From: Ascochyta rabiei
Taxonomy: Eukaryota; Ascomycota; Dothideomycetes; Pleosporales; Didymellaceae
Length of the DNA: 64,000 nucleotides
Reading direction: 5' to 3'
Assembly (NCBI RefSeq): GCF_004011695.2
Contig: NC_082423.1
Location: 868,001 to 932,000 of the forward strand
Below, in pieces: positions 47,329 through 58,140 of the stretch (position 1 is the first letter of the stretch; each line of letters opens with the position of its first letter). The notes beneath the pieces were generated by a model. It saw only the letters and a program-made list of their open reading frames with translations, did not search any database and was not told the DNA's origin. Both the position numbers and the translations under genes were made by a program.

Positions 47329-48981
47329 ATGCCTTAACAACAACATTAATCTACGCCCTTAAGAGAAGCTGTAATACAGCTTGCGCTCTAGGCAATTAAA
47401 TAAGACGTAATACTTACTATATAACGCGCTGCAGCTATATATAACGCGCCTTACAGTACACTACACGCTTAATACACAGGACGACCTGCATAAGCTGATT
47501 ATACGCTAGTTTAACAGATTATAGACTAGACTAAGGAGGACGTGATTACTAAGTATATCCTTAAGCTAGATGCACAAGGATTTGCTTCTTAGCTGGCTGC
47601 TATAGCTAATATAGCTAATTCTTTGCGTACTAAGCGCAATATAGGCTATGTTAGCATAAACTAGCCTAACATGTTTGTTAAGCGCCGCCCTAACCTTAAA
47701 GTAAGGTTTAATTGCAAGTACAACTACAAGAGAGCCCTCTATAAGGATCTAGAGATTATTAGGGGCTGGTTTAGGCTTGTAGCAAATGTTAAAGCTAAGT
47801 ATAGTATCTAGGACAATAACATATACAACTTTAATAAGACAGGCTTTATAATAGGCTAGATATTAACAGGAGCAGTTATTACAGGCTTAGAGCGTTAAGG
47901 ACAGCTAAAGGCAGTGTAGCAGGGCAATTAAGAGTAGACAACAGTTATACAGGGCATCAATAGCACAGGGTAGGCTATTCTACCCTTTATTATCTTTAAA
48001 GGCTGTAACCACCTCTCTGCCTGGTACAAAGAGGACAATCTGCCCTATAACTGGGTTATTAGAGTCTCTGAGAACAGATAGACTACTAACAAGCTTAGTC
48101 TAGACTAGTTAAAGCACTTTAATGCCTATACAAAGACGCGCACCTAAGGAGTACACTAGCTGCTCCTTATTAACAGCCACAAGAGCTACAACTCCCTCAA
48201 CTTTTAACAATACTGCAAGGAAGCAAAGATTGTTACACTGTGTATGCCTCTATACTTATCTTACCTCTTATAACTACTAGATATAGGTTATTTTGCTCCT
48301 CTAAAGAAGGCATATAGGCGCTAAGCTAAGAATCTTATACGCAACTATATTACTTATATTACTAAAACTAAGTTCCTACTATGCTTTATAGACGCCTATA
48401 AGGAGACATTTACTTCTAGCAATATCTAAGGAGGCTTCTAAGGCGCTAGAATAGTCCCTCTTAACCCAGAACGGGTTATAATGGGTCTTGATGTCTGCCT
48501 ACGTACCCTACCACTACCTACTGTAGAAGATAAGCCCTAGCAGTCCCAAACCCCAAGCACTACCCTGCAATTAGGGTCGCAATTAACGCTAGTTTAAGAG
48601 AGGATTTAAAGGCATGCAAGCAGCTTACTAACTTTAATAGTTAAGGCCTTTAAAAAGCTTGCTAAAGGCGCAGCTATAGTAGCACACAAGCTAGTGTTAG
48701 CTTAAAGGGAGATTACTAGGCTTCAAGCAGCAAATAAGGCTGCCACGCAACGTAAATCGCATAAAAGAAAGCAATTATAGCAGAAGAGAGTCCTAACAGC
48801 TAAGGAAGGCCTTTAATTAACTACTCTAACTAAGTTTAGGGCGCGTAGTAATAGTAAGAAGGCAAAGAAGCAAGTGCGCGCTAAAGGAGGGGAAGTAACC
48901 TAAAGACGCTGTACAAAGTGCTATAATATTAGACATAACTTACATATATATAAGAAGGCTGTAGAAGATGTTTCTAAATAA
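47329..48981 (+). pseudogene. Broken Fot1-type transposase of transposon 2
   Basis: From an ATG at 47329 to a natural-looking TAA at 48979-48981 one frame covers 550 codons with no frameshift, broken only by TAG/TAA codons at places where family members have Gln or Trp. Blocks seen: FNKTGFIIG (start of the catalytic domain), LPFIIFKGCNHLSAWYKE, LPYNWVIRVSENR, LLLINSHKSYNS (second catalytic block), LLDIGYFAPLKKAYRR, then a basic region and a C-terminal zinc-knuckle-like RRCTKCYNIRHNLHIYKK. This order matches Fot1/pogo transposases of ascomycetes. The even spread of nonsense codons without indels points to RIP rather than slow decay. Confidence 0.88.
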
Positions 48982-49047
48982 TATTATGTACTGCACTACT
49001 GTATACAAGGCTAAAGTGGGCTAATGCGAGCTATAATAGGGTAGAAA

Positions 49048-49110
49048 TTTGGTGTGGTCTTGGCAGAGTGATCCGCTCACCCGTTTGATCCGCTCACCTG
49101 TGGAGTACGT
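49048..49110 (-). repeat. Right terminal inverted repeat of transposon 2
   Basis: 63 bp, complement of 47248-47310 with one mismatch (CCTGTGG against CCCGTGG), directly followed by the TA duplication. Confidence 0.9.
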
Positions 49111-49138
49111 TATTGCTATTGCAGTTAACAGTCTTTAT

Positions 49139-49280
<142 letters not shown>

Positions 49281-49324
49281 GTTTGTCTATTACTATTGCT
49301 AGTAGTAGACTGCTGGGGGTGTTT

Positions 49325-49482
49325 AAGCTGTTGCTTAGTTAATTTTGTAGGATATAGCAAGGGATATAGACCTGCTACTTTACTAAGGCAGCAGGTATCT
49401 ATAGGCCTAAGAAGAGAGCTGTTGCTTTGTTGATAGAGTAGTCGTATAGGGGTAGGTTAAGCTGTTACTTAGTTAATTTTGT
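49325..49482 (+). repeat. Pair of 24-bp direct repeats in AT-rich relic DNA
   Basis: AAGCTGTTGCTTAGTTAATT-type copies at 49325-49348 and 49459-49482 differ at one base (G/A). They are probably fragments of an older repeat in the RIP-affected margin. Confidence 0.6.
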
Positions 49483-50530
49483 CTAGTTATAGGAGGTTGG
49501 TATAGCTAGTTATAATAGGGGGTATTTGTAATAAAGTAATAGCTATATAGTAATTGCTAGGCAGGCAATAGCTATAGCTAAGTTCTCTGTTTATTATGCC
49601 TTTAACTAGTCTAAATCTTTAAACGCACAGGCTATTGCAGAGATTTTATCTTAACTAAGACTAGATAACCACTCTGTTTAGCTTACAATAGCTAGCGCGC
49701 TTGTTCCAACGCCTGCACTACAAAACAGACGCTGGAAATAGATGTTAGGAAGGCATGTTTGTAATATTGGGATGAAAAATCGATAGAAATCAACCTTTCT
49801 CCAACTATGAAAAGTTGGTGTTCGGTGAGTTGCGCGCATGGACACGGTATTGATTATCGACGCTTGCTTGTATCGTCTTCCAACTTGCAAACAGCAGCAG
49901 CGTGAGGTGGTAACTATTGCGCTGTAACGTCGTTCGGTGTCCGTGATGCTGTAGCGAAATCATGACAGTGCTGGTGAGTTGTGGGTGAGCCTGGATATTA
50001 AAGAAATTTGAGGTCGGAAGTGGCGTTCTCGATTCGGCCTTGGACTGTCACACAGAAACATGCCGCGGGCTTGGCAGCCAGCCCTATGAAGCATCGCACC
50101 AGGCATCAACGAGCTCGTGACAGCAGGAATCATTCGCGCGTAAAGTCAACGTCTAACCTTCTCAATGAGGGTGCGATGACCGTTGACAATAGTGAGGCGT
50201 GATGCTATTGGTGGAAAGAAGGCCGTTCCAGGTACACCGGATCACAGCTTTCCAGGCAGGGCAGATTACATGTCGATGCTCCTGACGTTGTTTTTGCTGT
50301 CTTGCAACGGGTCAAGACTGTTTATATGTTGCACAGTGAACAGCGTTGTTTGTGCAGGTAGGTTAATGTGTCCGCCACCAGTCAAAGAAAACGCTTGGAT
50401 GCTCTTTGCACCCAAGGTACTTCACGCAGGTACAATTGCTCTACAGTGAGTTTCCAAAGCTGCTCTTACTTTACGAGTTCGTCCAAAAATCTTGAACGCG
50501 AACCAGAGTGCCATGATGACCCCTTCACGT

Positions 50531-50838
50531 CAGGGTTTGTGCATTCCAGACGAGCTGCCATTGGTATTGAGCACGGGATTCTTTGGCACTACCGGCGGCG
50601 CAGGAGGTAGTCGGTGAGCTGCTGGCTGAATAATAGGACTACCCGCCTGCAGGAGGAGCGAAGTCGTACCATCGACTATAAGAGTTGTGGCTGAGGGTGC
50701 AATATATATAGCAGTTCCAGGTCCCAAGGGATACTCACATCTCCGGGCTGTAGCCTTTGCGTATCTTGAAACCCGCCCCTGAGACGATGCTCGAAGCAGT
50801 TTGGCGGTACTTGGGCGAGAGCCTGGTTTGAAAGACAA
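50531..50838 (-). pseudogene. Possible remnant of a Ser/Thr-Pro-type surface protein
   Basis: One minus-strand frame holds GPGTAIYIAPSATTLIVDGT and TSLLLQAGSPIIQP, which resembles the repeated 'S-x-A-x-x-L-V-V-D-G-T' strands of fungal surface proteins. It has no proper start, no signal peptide and no continuation on either side, so it is at best a fragment. Confidence 0.2.
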
Positions 50839-52642
50839 GAAGACATATAGGCTTCTGAGTGTTCAGAGGCCTGGCATACTATTGCCTGCTACTTTACTAT
50901 CGTGAGTACTGGAATTCTAACTCAAGAGTGTCCTTAAGCTGGACATGGTTTAGGGATGCAGCTCGTAGAGACCTGTTGTGGTTGAAGCAGTCGCGGCTAC
51001 CGTTGTCGAAGACTTGGTCTTTATAGTGTTGTTGGAGTAAGAAGCGATTTCGCAACTTGCTTCATCGAGCACAAGCACTGCTCACGGGATGAAATTTACC
51101 AATGCGGTTGGCGCTCCCTCATCCTTGGAGCGTGGTGGCTGTCGACAAACATGCCGAGCAGAAGGCAAGGAGCAAGCATCGTAAGGCTATGCTCCCCACG
51201 AAGTGTTCTAGTGCAAACAGCCTGCGTGGGAAATGGAACGCGGTAACGACAGAACGGTTCCATACAAGAGGAGCAAGGCATATAGTTCAGCAACGAAAGC
51301 AGGCCATGTGTTTCAAATTCGACCGCGTCTCCTGGTAGAATCCGTCGAAAGAGGATATGGGTCGATAACTAGGTAGACCTGAGCCACCAGCTTGGTCATC
51401 GGCACAGGACGTAACTTTTGGCCTCTGATGGACAGCAACGCGCTATCAGGCTTACGACCAGTGTATAAAACATGTCTATCCTCCAGCAGCCTGACATCCT
51501 CGTGCAAAAACGAGGCCACGGTTGTATTCTCTCTGTAAACATGGAGCCAGTTGTCGGACGCTGGCAAATGACTCTCAGCCATCGGCATGTGGCAGCGTCC
51601 ACCTCTGACCAGGTATGGCAATAAGTACTGTTCTGGCCACGTGCTCACTATCTGCGTGAGCATTGATACGTTTTTGAGGATGTCATGGCATGGTGGGCAG
51701 AGCCGTGTCCTGACAACAGTTGAGCGCATATTACTTGGTGCCCGTTGACAGTCACCGGCTGTGCCATGCCCGACACGGTACCGGTCTTTGTGGTCGTTCA
51801 CCTTGTGTATTGCAGAAAGGTGCTTGAGTCGCTTGAAGGACGACGAGGCTTTATGGCATGGATCGAGTTGCAATTCATGCTCTCGCTAGAGCACAGCTTC
51901 CCGCTATGCAGCTCTCACGAGTCGCAACTTTGACACGCCACGCTGGAATTGCAAGTGAGCCGCATCAGCAGGACATACGAGCCGGCCTCTCGAGCATTCA
52001 GTTCAGTCGGAAAGATCGTTGTAGCGTCATCGTGCCAAAATCAGAGGCGCTGCTCTCGATCAAAATGAGGAGGAGACCAAGAGGGCGTTCTCGCGGACGG
52101 GTTAAGCGCCCCGCTGCAAGCCTCTAGGCGCACAAAGCTTCGGTTTTCTGGACCGTAAGCACATGCGTTGGAGGCTGCTCGTTGAGAAGTGTAGACATTG
52201 ATTGAGGTTGTAGAGGTCTTCACTGCAAACAGCCAGCTTCATTCTCAAACAGAGCCTGTAAGCCTACGACTGTCGCAGATGCATGGATGAGCAGAGCCAA
52301 AGCCGCGGCAGGAAGGTGTTTATCACAGCAGGGCTAGTGCCGCAGACTGGCAGCGAATAGCATAATTTGCCGCGTGGAGAGAGGCTCGACGTCTGACCGA
52401 TGCCGTTAGGACAGCGTACCTTGGCTCAGAAGGATTTCTTGGTTTCCGGCCGGAGTCTTGGACTCAGACCAGCCCTATATCGAGGCTGGCCGCACTCATG
52501 CTGCTTTTGCGCTGCTCCCCGCGGTTCCTATACTCACAATCGCAGTGTTGGGCGGACCTGATCATGTTCGAGTGGTGATACGTTACCCAGTGTTGCGGCT
52601 CAGACATTTGGCTGGTCGCGCCTTCCTCCACTCGTTAGCGCG

Positions 52643-54790
52643 ATGCTGCTCCACCGCGGCCATTGCGCCTATCTCACGACAACGCTCTGTTTGTCGACAT
52701 TCTTCTCACTATGCGCGGGCGCTGCACGGCAAAACACCACCAACACTCCTGGCTACACACTACTGCCGGGAGTGTCGAGTGTGCCGACACCCATAACAGT
52801 CGCGCCAGATCAGGGCTGGGATGGCATTGACGGAGCATGGAACACATTCAGCATCCGTTTAGGCTCACAACAGTCAATTTCTCATGTTTCTGTTTCGACC
52901 GCTAGCCAGCAAATATGGGTAGTGAATCTTGCAGCCTGTGAATTTACGTCCCCTGATCCAAGTACCAACAAGGATATAATATCACTCGATGCCGACTGTG
53001 AGCGCGGTCGCGGGTCTTTGTTCAACACCACGCAATCGAGCACTTGGAAGGAACGAGGCTATTATCATCTTTGGATCGGCGAGAAGTTGGGACTGGTTGG
53101 CAATGGCTACTATGGTTTTGATGCTGTGGGCCTTGGAAATCAGGGAGAAGAGGGGCCGACTGTCGACAACACCACAATCAGCACCCTCAATACGTACGAC
53201 TTCTGGCTGGGCCACCTGGGCTTGCATCCAAAACCCACGAACTTCAGTCAGGGTATGGCTCCCGTACCCAGCTATATGACGAGACTCTTTGAACAAGGCA
53301 GCATTCCGAGCCTGTCGTTTGGCTACACAGCTGGCGTCCAGTACTGTACGTTAGTGTTGAGCCTGCTTAACGGCTCCCTGCTAATGAACACAGACGACGC
53401 GACATTCCTCGGAAGCTTGACTCTTGGCGGCTACGATTCCTCGCGTTACGTCTCGAACAATCTGTCTTTTGGGTTCTCACCCGATAACGAGCGTGACCTA
53501 GTGGTAGGGCTTGCTGGCCTCTCCGCAAGCACCACGACACGATCTAACATTGGTCTGTTAACACGGACGGATGTAACTTTGTACATTGACTCGACTGTAG
53601 CAGAGATTTGGTTGCCAGTCGAGATCTGTGCAGCATTTGAGGATGCATTCGGTTTGATCTACGACAACACAACTCATCTCTATCTCGTAGATGACCTACT
53701 ACACGAGACGTTGTTAGCCGAGAACCCCAGCGTTACCTTCACCTTGAACCAAGCATACGCCTCAGACGGGTTGGTAGAAATTACACTGCCTTACGCCGCA
53801 TTTGATTTGAAAGCCACGCCGCCCTATAGGACGTTGAAGGAAACGACAAACTATTTTCCGTTGAGGCGTGGCGCCGACAAGGACCAGTGGATTCTGGGGA
53901 AGACGTTCTTACAAGAAGCTTACATAACTGTCGACTGGGAGCGTTCGCGCTTCTCTTTGTATCAGTGTGATTGGACTTACGGCAAGCCATCTTCAGTCAT
54001 TCCAATCGTCTCACCCACGTATGCGAAGGTATCCGACCCTGTCCAGAAGACGGTAGAGTCCCACACAGGAGTGACAGTTGGAGTTACTATTGGCTGCGTG
54101 CTTCTGTTGGTATTTGTCGCCACTGCGCTTGCAGGAACTTTCTGGCGTCGTCGCTGCAACGCATTAGCAGCAAAACACGCGGCTGACGCGGAGGCGGCAA
54201 GGAAAGCATCGCCCACTGATACAGACGAGGCTCCCTCCTCGCCTGTGAGCGTGAGTAAGGGCAGACTAAATGTATTTCCCAAAGCCGAGCTTCCCGCAGA
54301 GTCCGGTGCAGACCAGCATGGACTGAGTACAGAGGACGAGAAGCAGGGCTCTTTGGAAGTCATGGAAATTGACAACAACGAAAGACGTATTTACGAAATG
54401 CTTGGCGATGTCCCTGCCCCCCTTGAAGCTGCCAGTCGTCAGCTCTCTGAGAAAGAAGCGATGATGGTGCGAGAGAAGAAGATCAACGGCGTTGACCCCA
54501 ATGTCTCGACTCGGCCTATACCAGCAATCACGCGGGCTACTCCTATTACATCCCTGGACGACATCGCCAGGGTGAACAGCAGATTACCAAACCACGGTGT
54601 GTCGCTGGTCACTTTGCGAGCGCCTAGGGACGGAGCCCACTTGGAAGCTGGTGATACTTATTTCCAGCTACCACCATACCGCGCCCTGCGGGCGGATCGG
54701 TCTGCTGACGACCTGTTCTCTCCCATACCCGCTCTCGAGGCGCCAACGCCCAGCGACAGCTCGAGGCGGCGCTTTTCTTACGAGTCATGA
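52643..54790 (+). CDS. Membrane-anchored aspartic-protease-like protein (probable pseudo-enzyme)
   Basis: Exons 52643-53345 and 53394-54790 with a 48-nt intron (53346-53393, GTACGT..CACAG, CTAAT branch); 699 residues. The unspliced frame is also open, but splicing restores the family-like FGYTAGVQYYDDATFLGSLTLGGYDSSR. An N-terminal hydrophobic signal precedes a pepsin-fold (A1) domain. The first catalytic D-T-G-S is replaced: VSVSTASQQIWVV has Ser85 at the Asp position. The second half keeps an Asp in YIDSTVAEIWLP. A transmembrane helix (VGVTIGCVLLLVFVATALAG) follows, then a long Ser/Glu/Arg-rich cytosolic tail of about 200 residues. Such proteins are common in filamentous ascomycetes and probably act as surface receptors or binding proteins; no substrate is known. 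Confidence 0.85.
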   Translation: MLLHRGHCAYLTTTLCLSTFFSLCAGAARQNTTNTPGYTLLPGVSSVPTPITVAPDQGWDGIDGAWNTFSIRLGSQQSISHVSVSTASQQIWVVNLAACEFTSPDPSTNKDIISLDADCERGRGSLFNTTQSSTWKERGYYHLWIGEKLGLVGNGYYGFDAVGLGNQGEEGPTVDNTTISTLNTYDFWLGHLGLHPKPTNFSQGMAPVPSYMTRLFEQGSIPSLSFGYTAGVQYCTLVLSLLNGSLLMNTDDATFLGSLTLGGYDSSRYVSNNLSFGFSPDNERDLVVGLAGLSASTTTRSNIGLLTRTDVTLYIDSTVAEIWLPVEICAAFEDAFGLIYDNTTHLYLVDDLLHETLLAENPSVTFTLNQAYASDGLVEITLPYAAFDLKATPPYRTLKETTNYFPLRRGADKDQWILGKTFLQEAYITVDWERSRFSLYQCDWTYGKPSSVIPIVSPTYAKVSDPVQKTVESHTGVTVGVTIGCVLLLVFVATALAGTFWRRRCNALAAKHAADAEAARKASPTDTDEAPSSPVSVSKGRLNVFPKAELPAESGADQHGLSTEDEKQGSLEVMEIDNNERRIYEMLGDVPAPLEAASRQLSEKEAMMVREKKINGVDPNVSTRPIPAITRATPITSLDDIARVNSRLPNHGVSLVTLRAPRDGAHLEAGDTYFQLPPYRALRADRSADDLFSPIPALEAPTPSDSSRRRFSYES

Positions 54791-55838
54791 TCAGGGTCTT
54801 GTCAAGGTTGATCTGATGCATGCTGTTGGTGTTGGCGCCATTTGTGGAGTCCCTGCCGATCTGAATTAGTACAAGGCGCAACCGGGGCAGCGGGTATGGC
54901 GTTCAGGGCGTTGAATATCTACAGGGAGATTGGATACGTTTATTTTCTGTACGAGTACCTTTCAAGTCGATAGCTGCATCGATAGCTGCACGCAAACCGT
55001 TGATGCCAAATGCTGAGCAAGATGACGCGTCTCGTGACCTAACACATGGACTGTGAGGATACGAGGCAGTGCTTCTCGTTGGAGCAGGCGGGCTGCCAAT
55101 CTGTGAACTACACGGGGCTGCCGAACGTTGCGAACGGTCAAAGAGCGGTGATGTAGCTCGAAGAAGCGTCAGCGCTGTGGCACCGACTGCAGCGTACGTC
55201 CAAGTCTCTCGATGAAGCTGACGATGAGTGGCTCGGACAAGCCGCAGAGCGGTCTGCTAACAAGCGTGCACCATGCCCGATCGAAGCGTGAGCCAGCTCC
55301 ACGCCTGCAGCCCACGGGCGACGCGACAGACGGCGGGGATTTCCTGATGGGTGCCGCGGTCAATCGCGTCTCCCTATCTTCTCGTATTCGCCGTGCTGTG
55401 CAGTGCAGTGAAGATTCTGTGCAAGGCTGTGTCTGCGTGCACAAGTGCCAATTCCTCCTGTCGCAGTGCCGCCCCACCCTGGGCCTGTTGATGCGTGCCA
55501 CACTGCCTGTCATCAATCACACTCGCGCCGCAGCGCCTAGAGCTGTCCCTTGTAGTAGATTTCCCCCAGCTGCCGCCTGCTGGAGCCTGCAAAGCCTGAA
55601 AGCCCAGTCCTCCTCCCTGATCGACTGCCCTGCAATCTCCAGGCACATTTGCTTGACTGCAGCCCTGACTGCAGCCCTGACTGCCTCGCCCGCCCCCGCG
55701 CAACGTCCCACGACCCCGCCGCATTAGCAAACAGTAGCAACAGTAGCAACAGTAGCAGCAACAGTAGCAGCAACAGTAGCAGCAACAGTAGCAGCAACAG
55801 TAGCAGCACCAACAGCAACAGCTGCCACAACCACGGCC
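54791..55838. promoter_or_regulatory. Upstream region and 5' leader of the MAP kinase gene
   Basis: About 1 kb between same-strand genes. It contains repeated CTGCAGCCCTGA units (about 55656-55682) and a purine/AGC-rich array (about 55728-55830) just before the start codon, likely in the 5' leader. No other gene is supported. Confidence 0.5.
55728..55830 (+). repeat. AGCAACAGT/AGC array in the MAP kinase leader
   Basis: Tandem AGCAACAGTAGC-type units end 9 bp before the ATG at 55839. They would give a long CAG/AAC-rich untranslated leader; a small ORF through them is not credible. Confidence 0.8.
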
Positions 55839-57454
55839 ATGTCCGACCTCGCGAACCGCAAGGTCTTCAAGGTTTTCAACCAGGAGTTCGTCGTCGACGA
55901 GCGATACAACGTGACAAAGGAGCTGGGACAGGGTGCCTATGGCATTGTCTGGTAAGCATCCAGGCACCTGCACGTCGTCTCCAGCACGCTGACCGTCACG
56001 CCCCCAGCGCCGCGACCAACAACCAGACTGGCGAGGGCGTAGCCATTAAGAAGGTCACCAATGTCTTCAGCAAGAAGATCCTCGCCAAGCGCGCCCTGCG
56101 CGAGATCAAGCTGCTGCAGCACTTCAGAGGGCACCGCAACGTACGAGCGCCCTTTTGCACGTCCACGTCCACGTCTACGTCTACGTCTACGTCCACCTAC
56201 ACCTACACCTACACCTACACCTCCACCACTGCGGCCATGTATACTGACGGCGTGCATGCAGATCACATGTCTCTACGACATGGACATTCCCCGCCCTGAC
56301 AACTTCAACGAGTGCTACCTCTACGAGGGTACGAATCTATCCAGCCGTCCCCACAAACAACACTAACAGCGCGGCAGAGCTCATGGAGTGCGATCTGGCT
56401 GCCATCATCCGCTCTGGCCAGCCCCTCACCGACGCCCATTTCCAGTCCTTCATCTACCAGATTCTCTGCGGTCTGAAGTACATCCACTCGGCGAACGTCC
56501 TCCACCGCGACCTCAAGCCCGGCAACCTGCTCGTAAACGCCGACTGCGAGCTCAAGATCTGCGATTTTGGTCTGGCCAGAGGCTTCTCCATGGACCCCGA
56601 AGAGAATGCCGGATACATGACCGAATACGTGGCTACCAGGTGGTACAGAGCACCCGAGATCATGTTGAGTTTCCAGAGCTACACAAAAGCCAGTACGTAC
56701 ACACTTCGCTCCGCTTTCACCGACGTGCAGGCACATGCACAGGTCGCCCAGGGTCCAGAGCCGCCTTAGCCGGACTCCACAAAGCCTACCCTTAACTCCG
56801 GACTTGTAAGCTAACAGCCTCACAGTCGATGTATGGTCGGTTGGTTGCATTCTGGCTGAGCTCCTCGGCGGCAAACCCTTCTTCAAGGGTCGCGACTACG
56901 TGGATCAGCTCAACCAGATTCTGCACTACCTTGGAACACCCAACGAAGAGACACTGTCGCGCATTGGGTCCCCCCGCGCCCAAGACTACGTGCGCAACCT
57001 CCCTCGCATGCAAAAGATCCCCTTCCAATCTCTCTTCCGCAACGCCAATCCCGATGCTCTCGACCTCCTCGACCGTCTGCTTGCCTTCGATCCCTCGAGC
57101 CGCATCTCTGTCGAGGAAGCGCTCGAGCACCGCTACCTGCAGATCTGGCACGATGCCTCGGACGAGCCGTCCTGCCCGACGACGTTCGACTTCCAGTTCG
57201 AGGTCGTCGACGAGATCCCGGAGATGAAGCTCATGATTCTTGACGAGGTCAACCGCTTCCGCCAAATGGTGCGCGTCCAGCCTGGTGCTGGCGGCGCGGG
57301 GCAACAGCAGGCGGGCCAGCAGGTCCCGATTCCGAACAACTACGACCGCGCGGGCTATGAGGACCCAAGGCCACAAGAAGCGTTCAATCAGCAGACAGGG
57401 CAGTGGAACGATTTGGAGAGGGATTTGCAGGGGTTGGACGGGAGGCTGAGATAG
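55839..57454 (+). CDS. SLT2: Cell-wall-integrity MAP kinase (Slt2/Mps1/MpkA type)
   Basis: Exons 55839-55951, 56008-56140, 56262-56328, 56378-56692 and 56826-57454; 418 residues, in frame. It is the terminal kinase of the cell wall integrity cascade (Bck1-Mkk-Slt2 in yeast), phosphorylating Rlm1-type factors; in plant pathogens the orthologue is needed for wall strength and infection. Visible motifs: GQGAYGIV P-loop, AIKK lysine, [17 protein letters not shown], the TEY activation motif in [14 protein letters not shown], and [21 protein letters not shown]. The C-terminal tail (Gln/Gly/Asn-rich, ending QGLDGRLR) matches Slt2-type kinases. Introns 2 (121 nt) and 4 (133 nt) are longer than the local average, and intron 2 carries hexanucleotide tandem repeats. 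Confidence 0.96.
56158..56226 (+). repeat. Hexanucleotide tandem repeats inside MAP kinase intron 2
   Basis: CACGTC/TACGTC units pass into CTACAC/CTCCAC units within the 121-nt intron 56141-56261. They are unlike the other introns of the gene. Confidence 0.8.
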
Positions 57455-58140
57455 ACCGGTGACTACTCAGCAGCTTCTGGTGTTCGAAAGGGCATGTCCG
57501 GATCTACTACGGTCTAGAATGTGGATTTCGTGTAGCTTTTCTGTAGGAGGATGAACGCATGACGTGGAATGATCAGATCTTGACAGGACGTGAACTCTGC
57601 GCCGATGGAGCTTGAGGTGATGTATCAGACGGAGCCCTTGCATCTGAATCTCTAAACACCGAAAGCGACCAGGTCGCGCTCGTGTCACTGCTGTCGTTAT
57701 AGCACGTCGGTCTGTTGAGACAGGACAATGTACGGCTGAAGTAGAAATTCGTGTTCTGTGCTGCACGTGGGTGGGCTAGCTGGTATCTGGCAGTGTTTGA
57801 GTCGGGCCTGGTGTGTCTGTGTCTGATCTCGCTTTATTACCATGTGGTAGCTATCTATAGGGTAGCGATATTTCCATGGCTGGGCTAGTCGGCAGTCTAC
57901 AAGCTTGTCTTTACTTCTCTACACGTCACGTGGAGAGGCAAGAGTGAGTGCTGCGTAGGTATCGAGTGTGCAGCGCGTCGAACCGCGCTACCTCGATCGA
58001 GCAAGGCAAGTCGGCGGTTGGGGGATCGGAATTGCCGTCCCCACAATTTTTTTCTTAGCTTAGCAGCTCGAAAAAAGTTCGTGTTTCGCGACGGCCTGCG
58101 TTGATTACGCATTCTGCATTCTCGACGACAAGCCGCCGCG
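57455..58140. other. Spacer between MAP kinase and HAS1
   Basis: 3' flank of the kinase gene and promoter of HAS1. No gene or repeat is recognised. Confidence 0.5.

Larger units (their letters stand above)
47248..49110 (+). mobile_element. Second Fot1-like DNA transposon with 63-bp terminal repeats and TA target duplication
   Basis: This 1863-bp element starts ACGTACTCCAC and ends GTGGAGTACGT, flanked on both sides by TA (47246-47247 and 49111-49112), the target site of the Tc1-mariner/Fot1 group. The terminal repeats span 63 bp (47248-47310 and 49048-49110) and differ by one G/A. Each contains two direct copies of a GGTGAGCGGATCA subrepeat. One plus-strand frame encodes a broken transposase. 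AT enrichment is milder than in the first element, so it is probably younger or less often mutated. Confidence 0.9.

Noticed and set aside
45024..49110. Idea that TAG/TAA are reassigned codons in the transposons
   Set aside because: Neighbouring nuclear genes use TAG and TAA as normal stops, and the mutated codons fit C-to-T transitions at Gln/Trp sites, so RIP explains them without a code change.
51313..51873. Minus-strand frame of 186 codons in the gene-poor region
   Set aside because: It starts at a non-ATG codon, the first ATG leaves about 138 codons, and no motif beyond a single CPPCHDIL is visible. It could be a relic exon, but I cannot support a gene.
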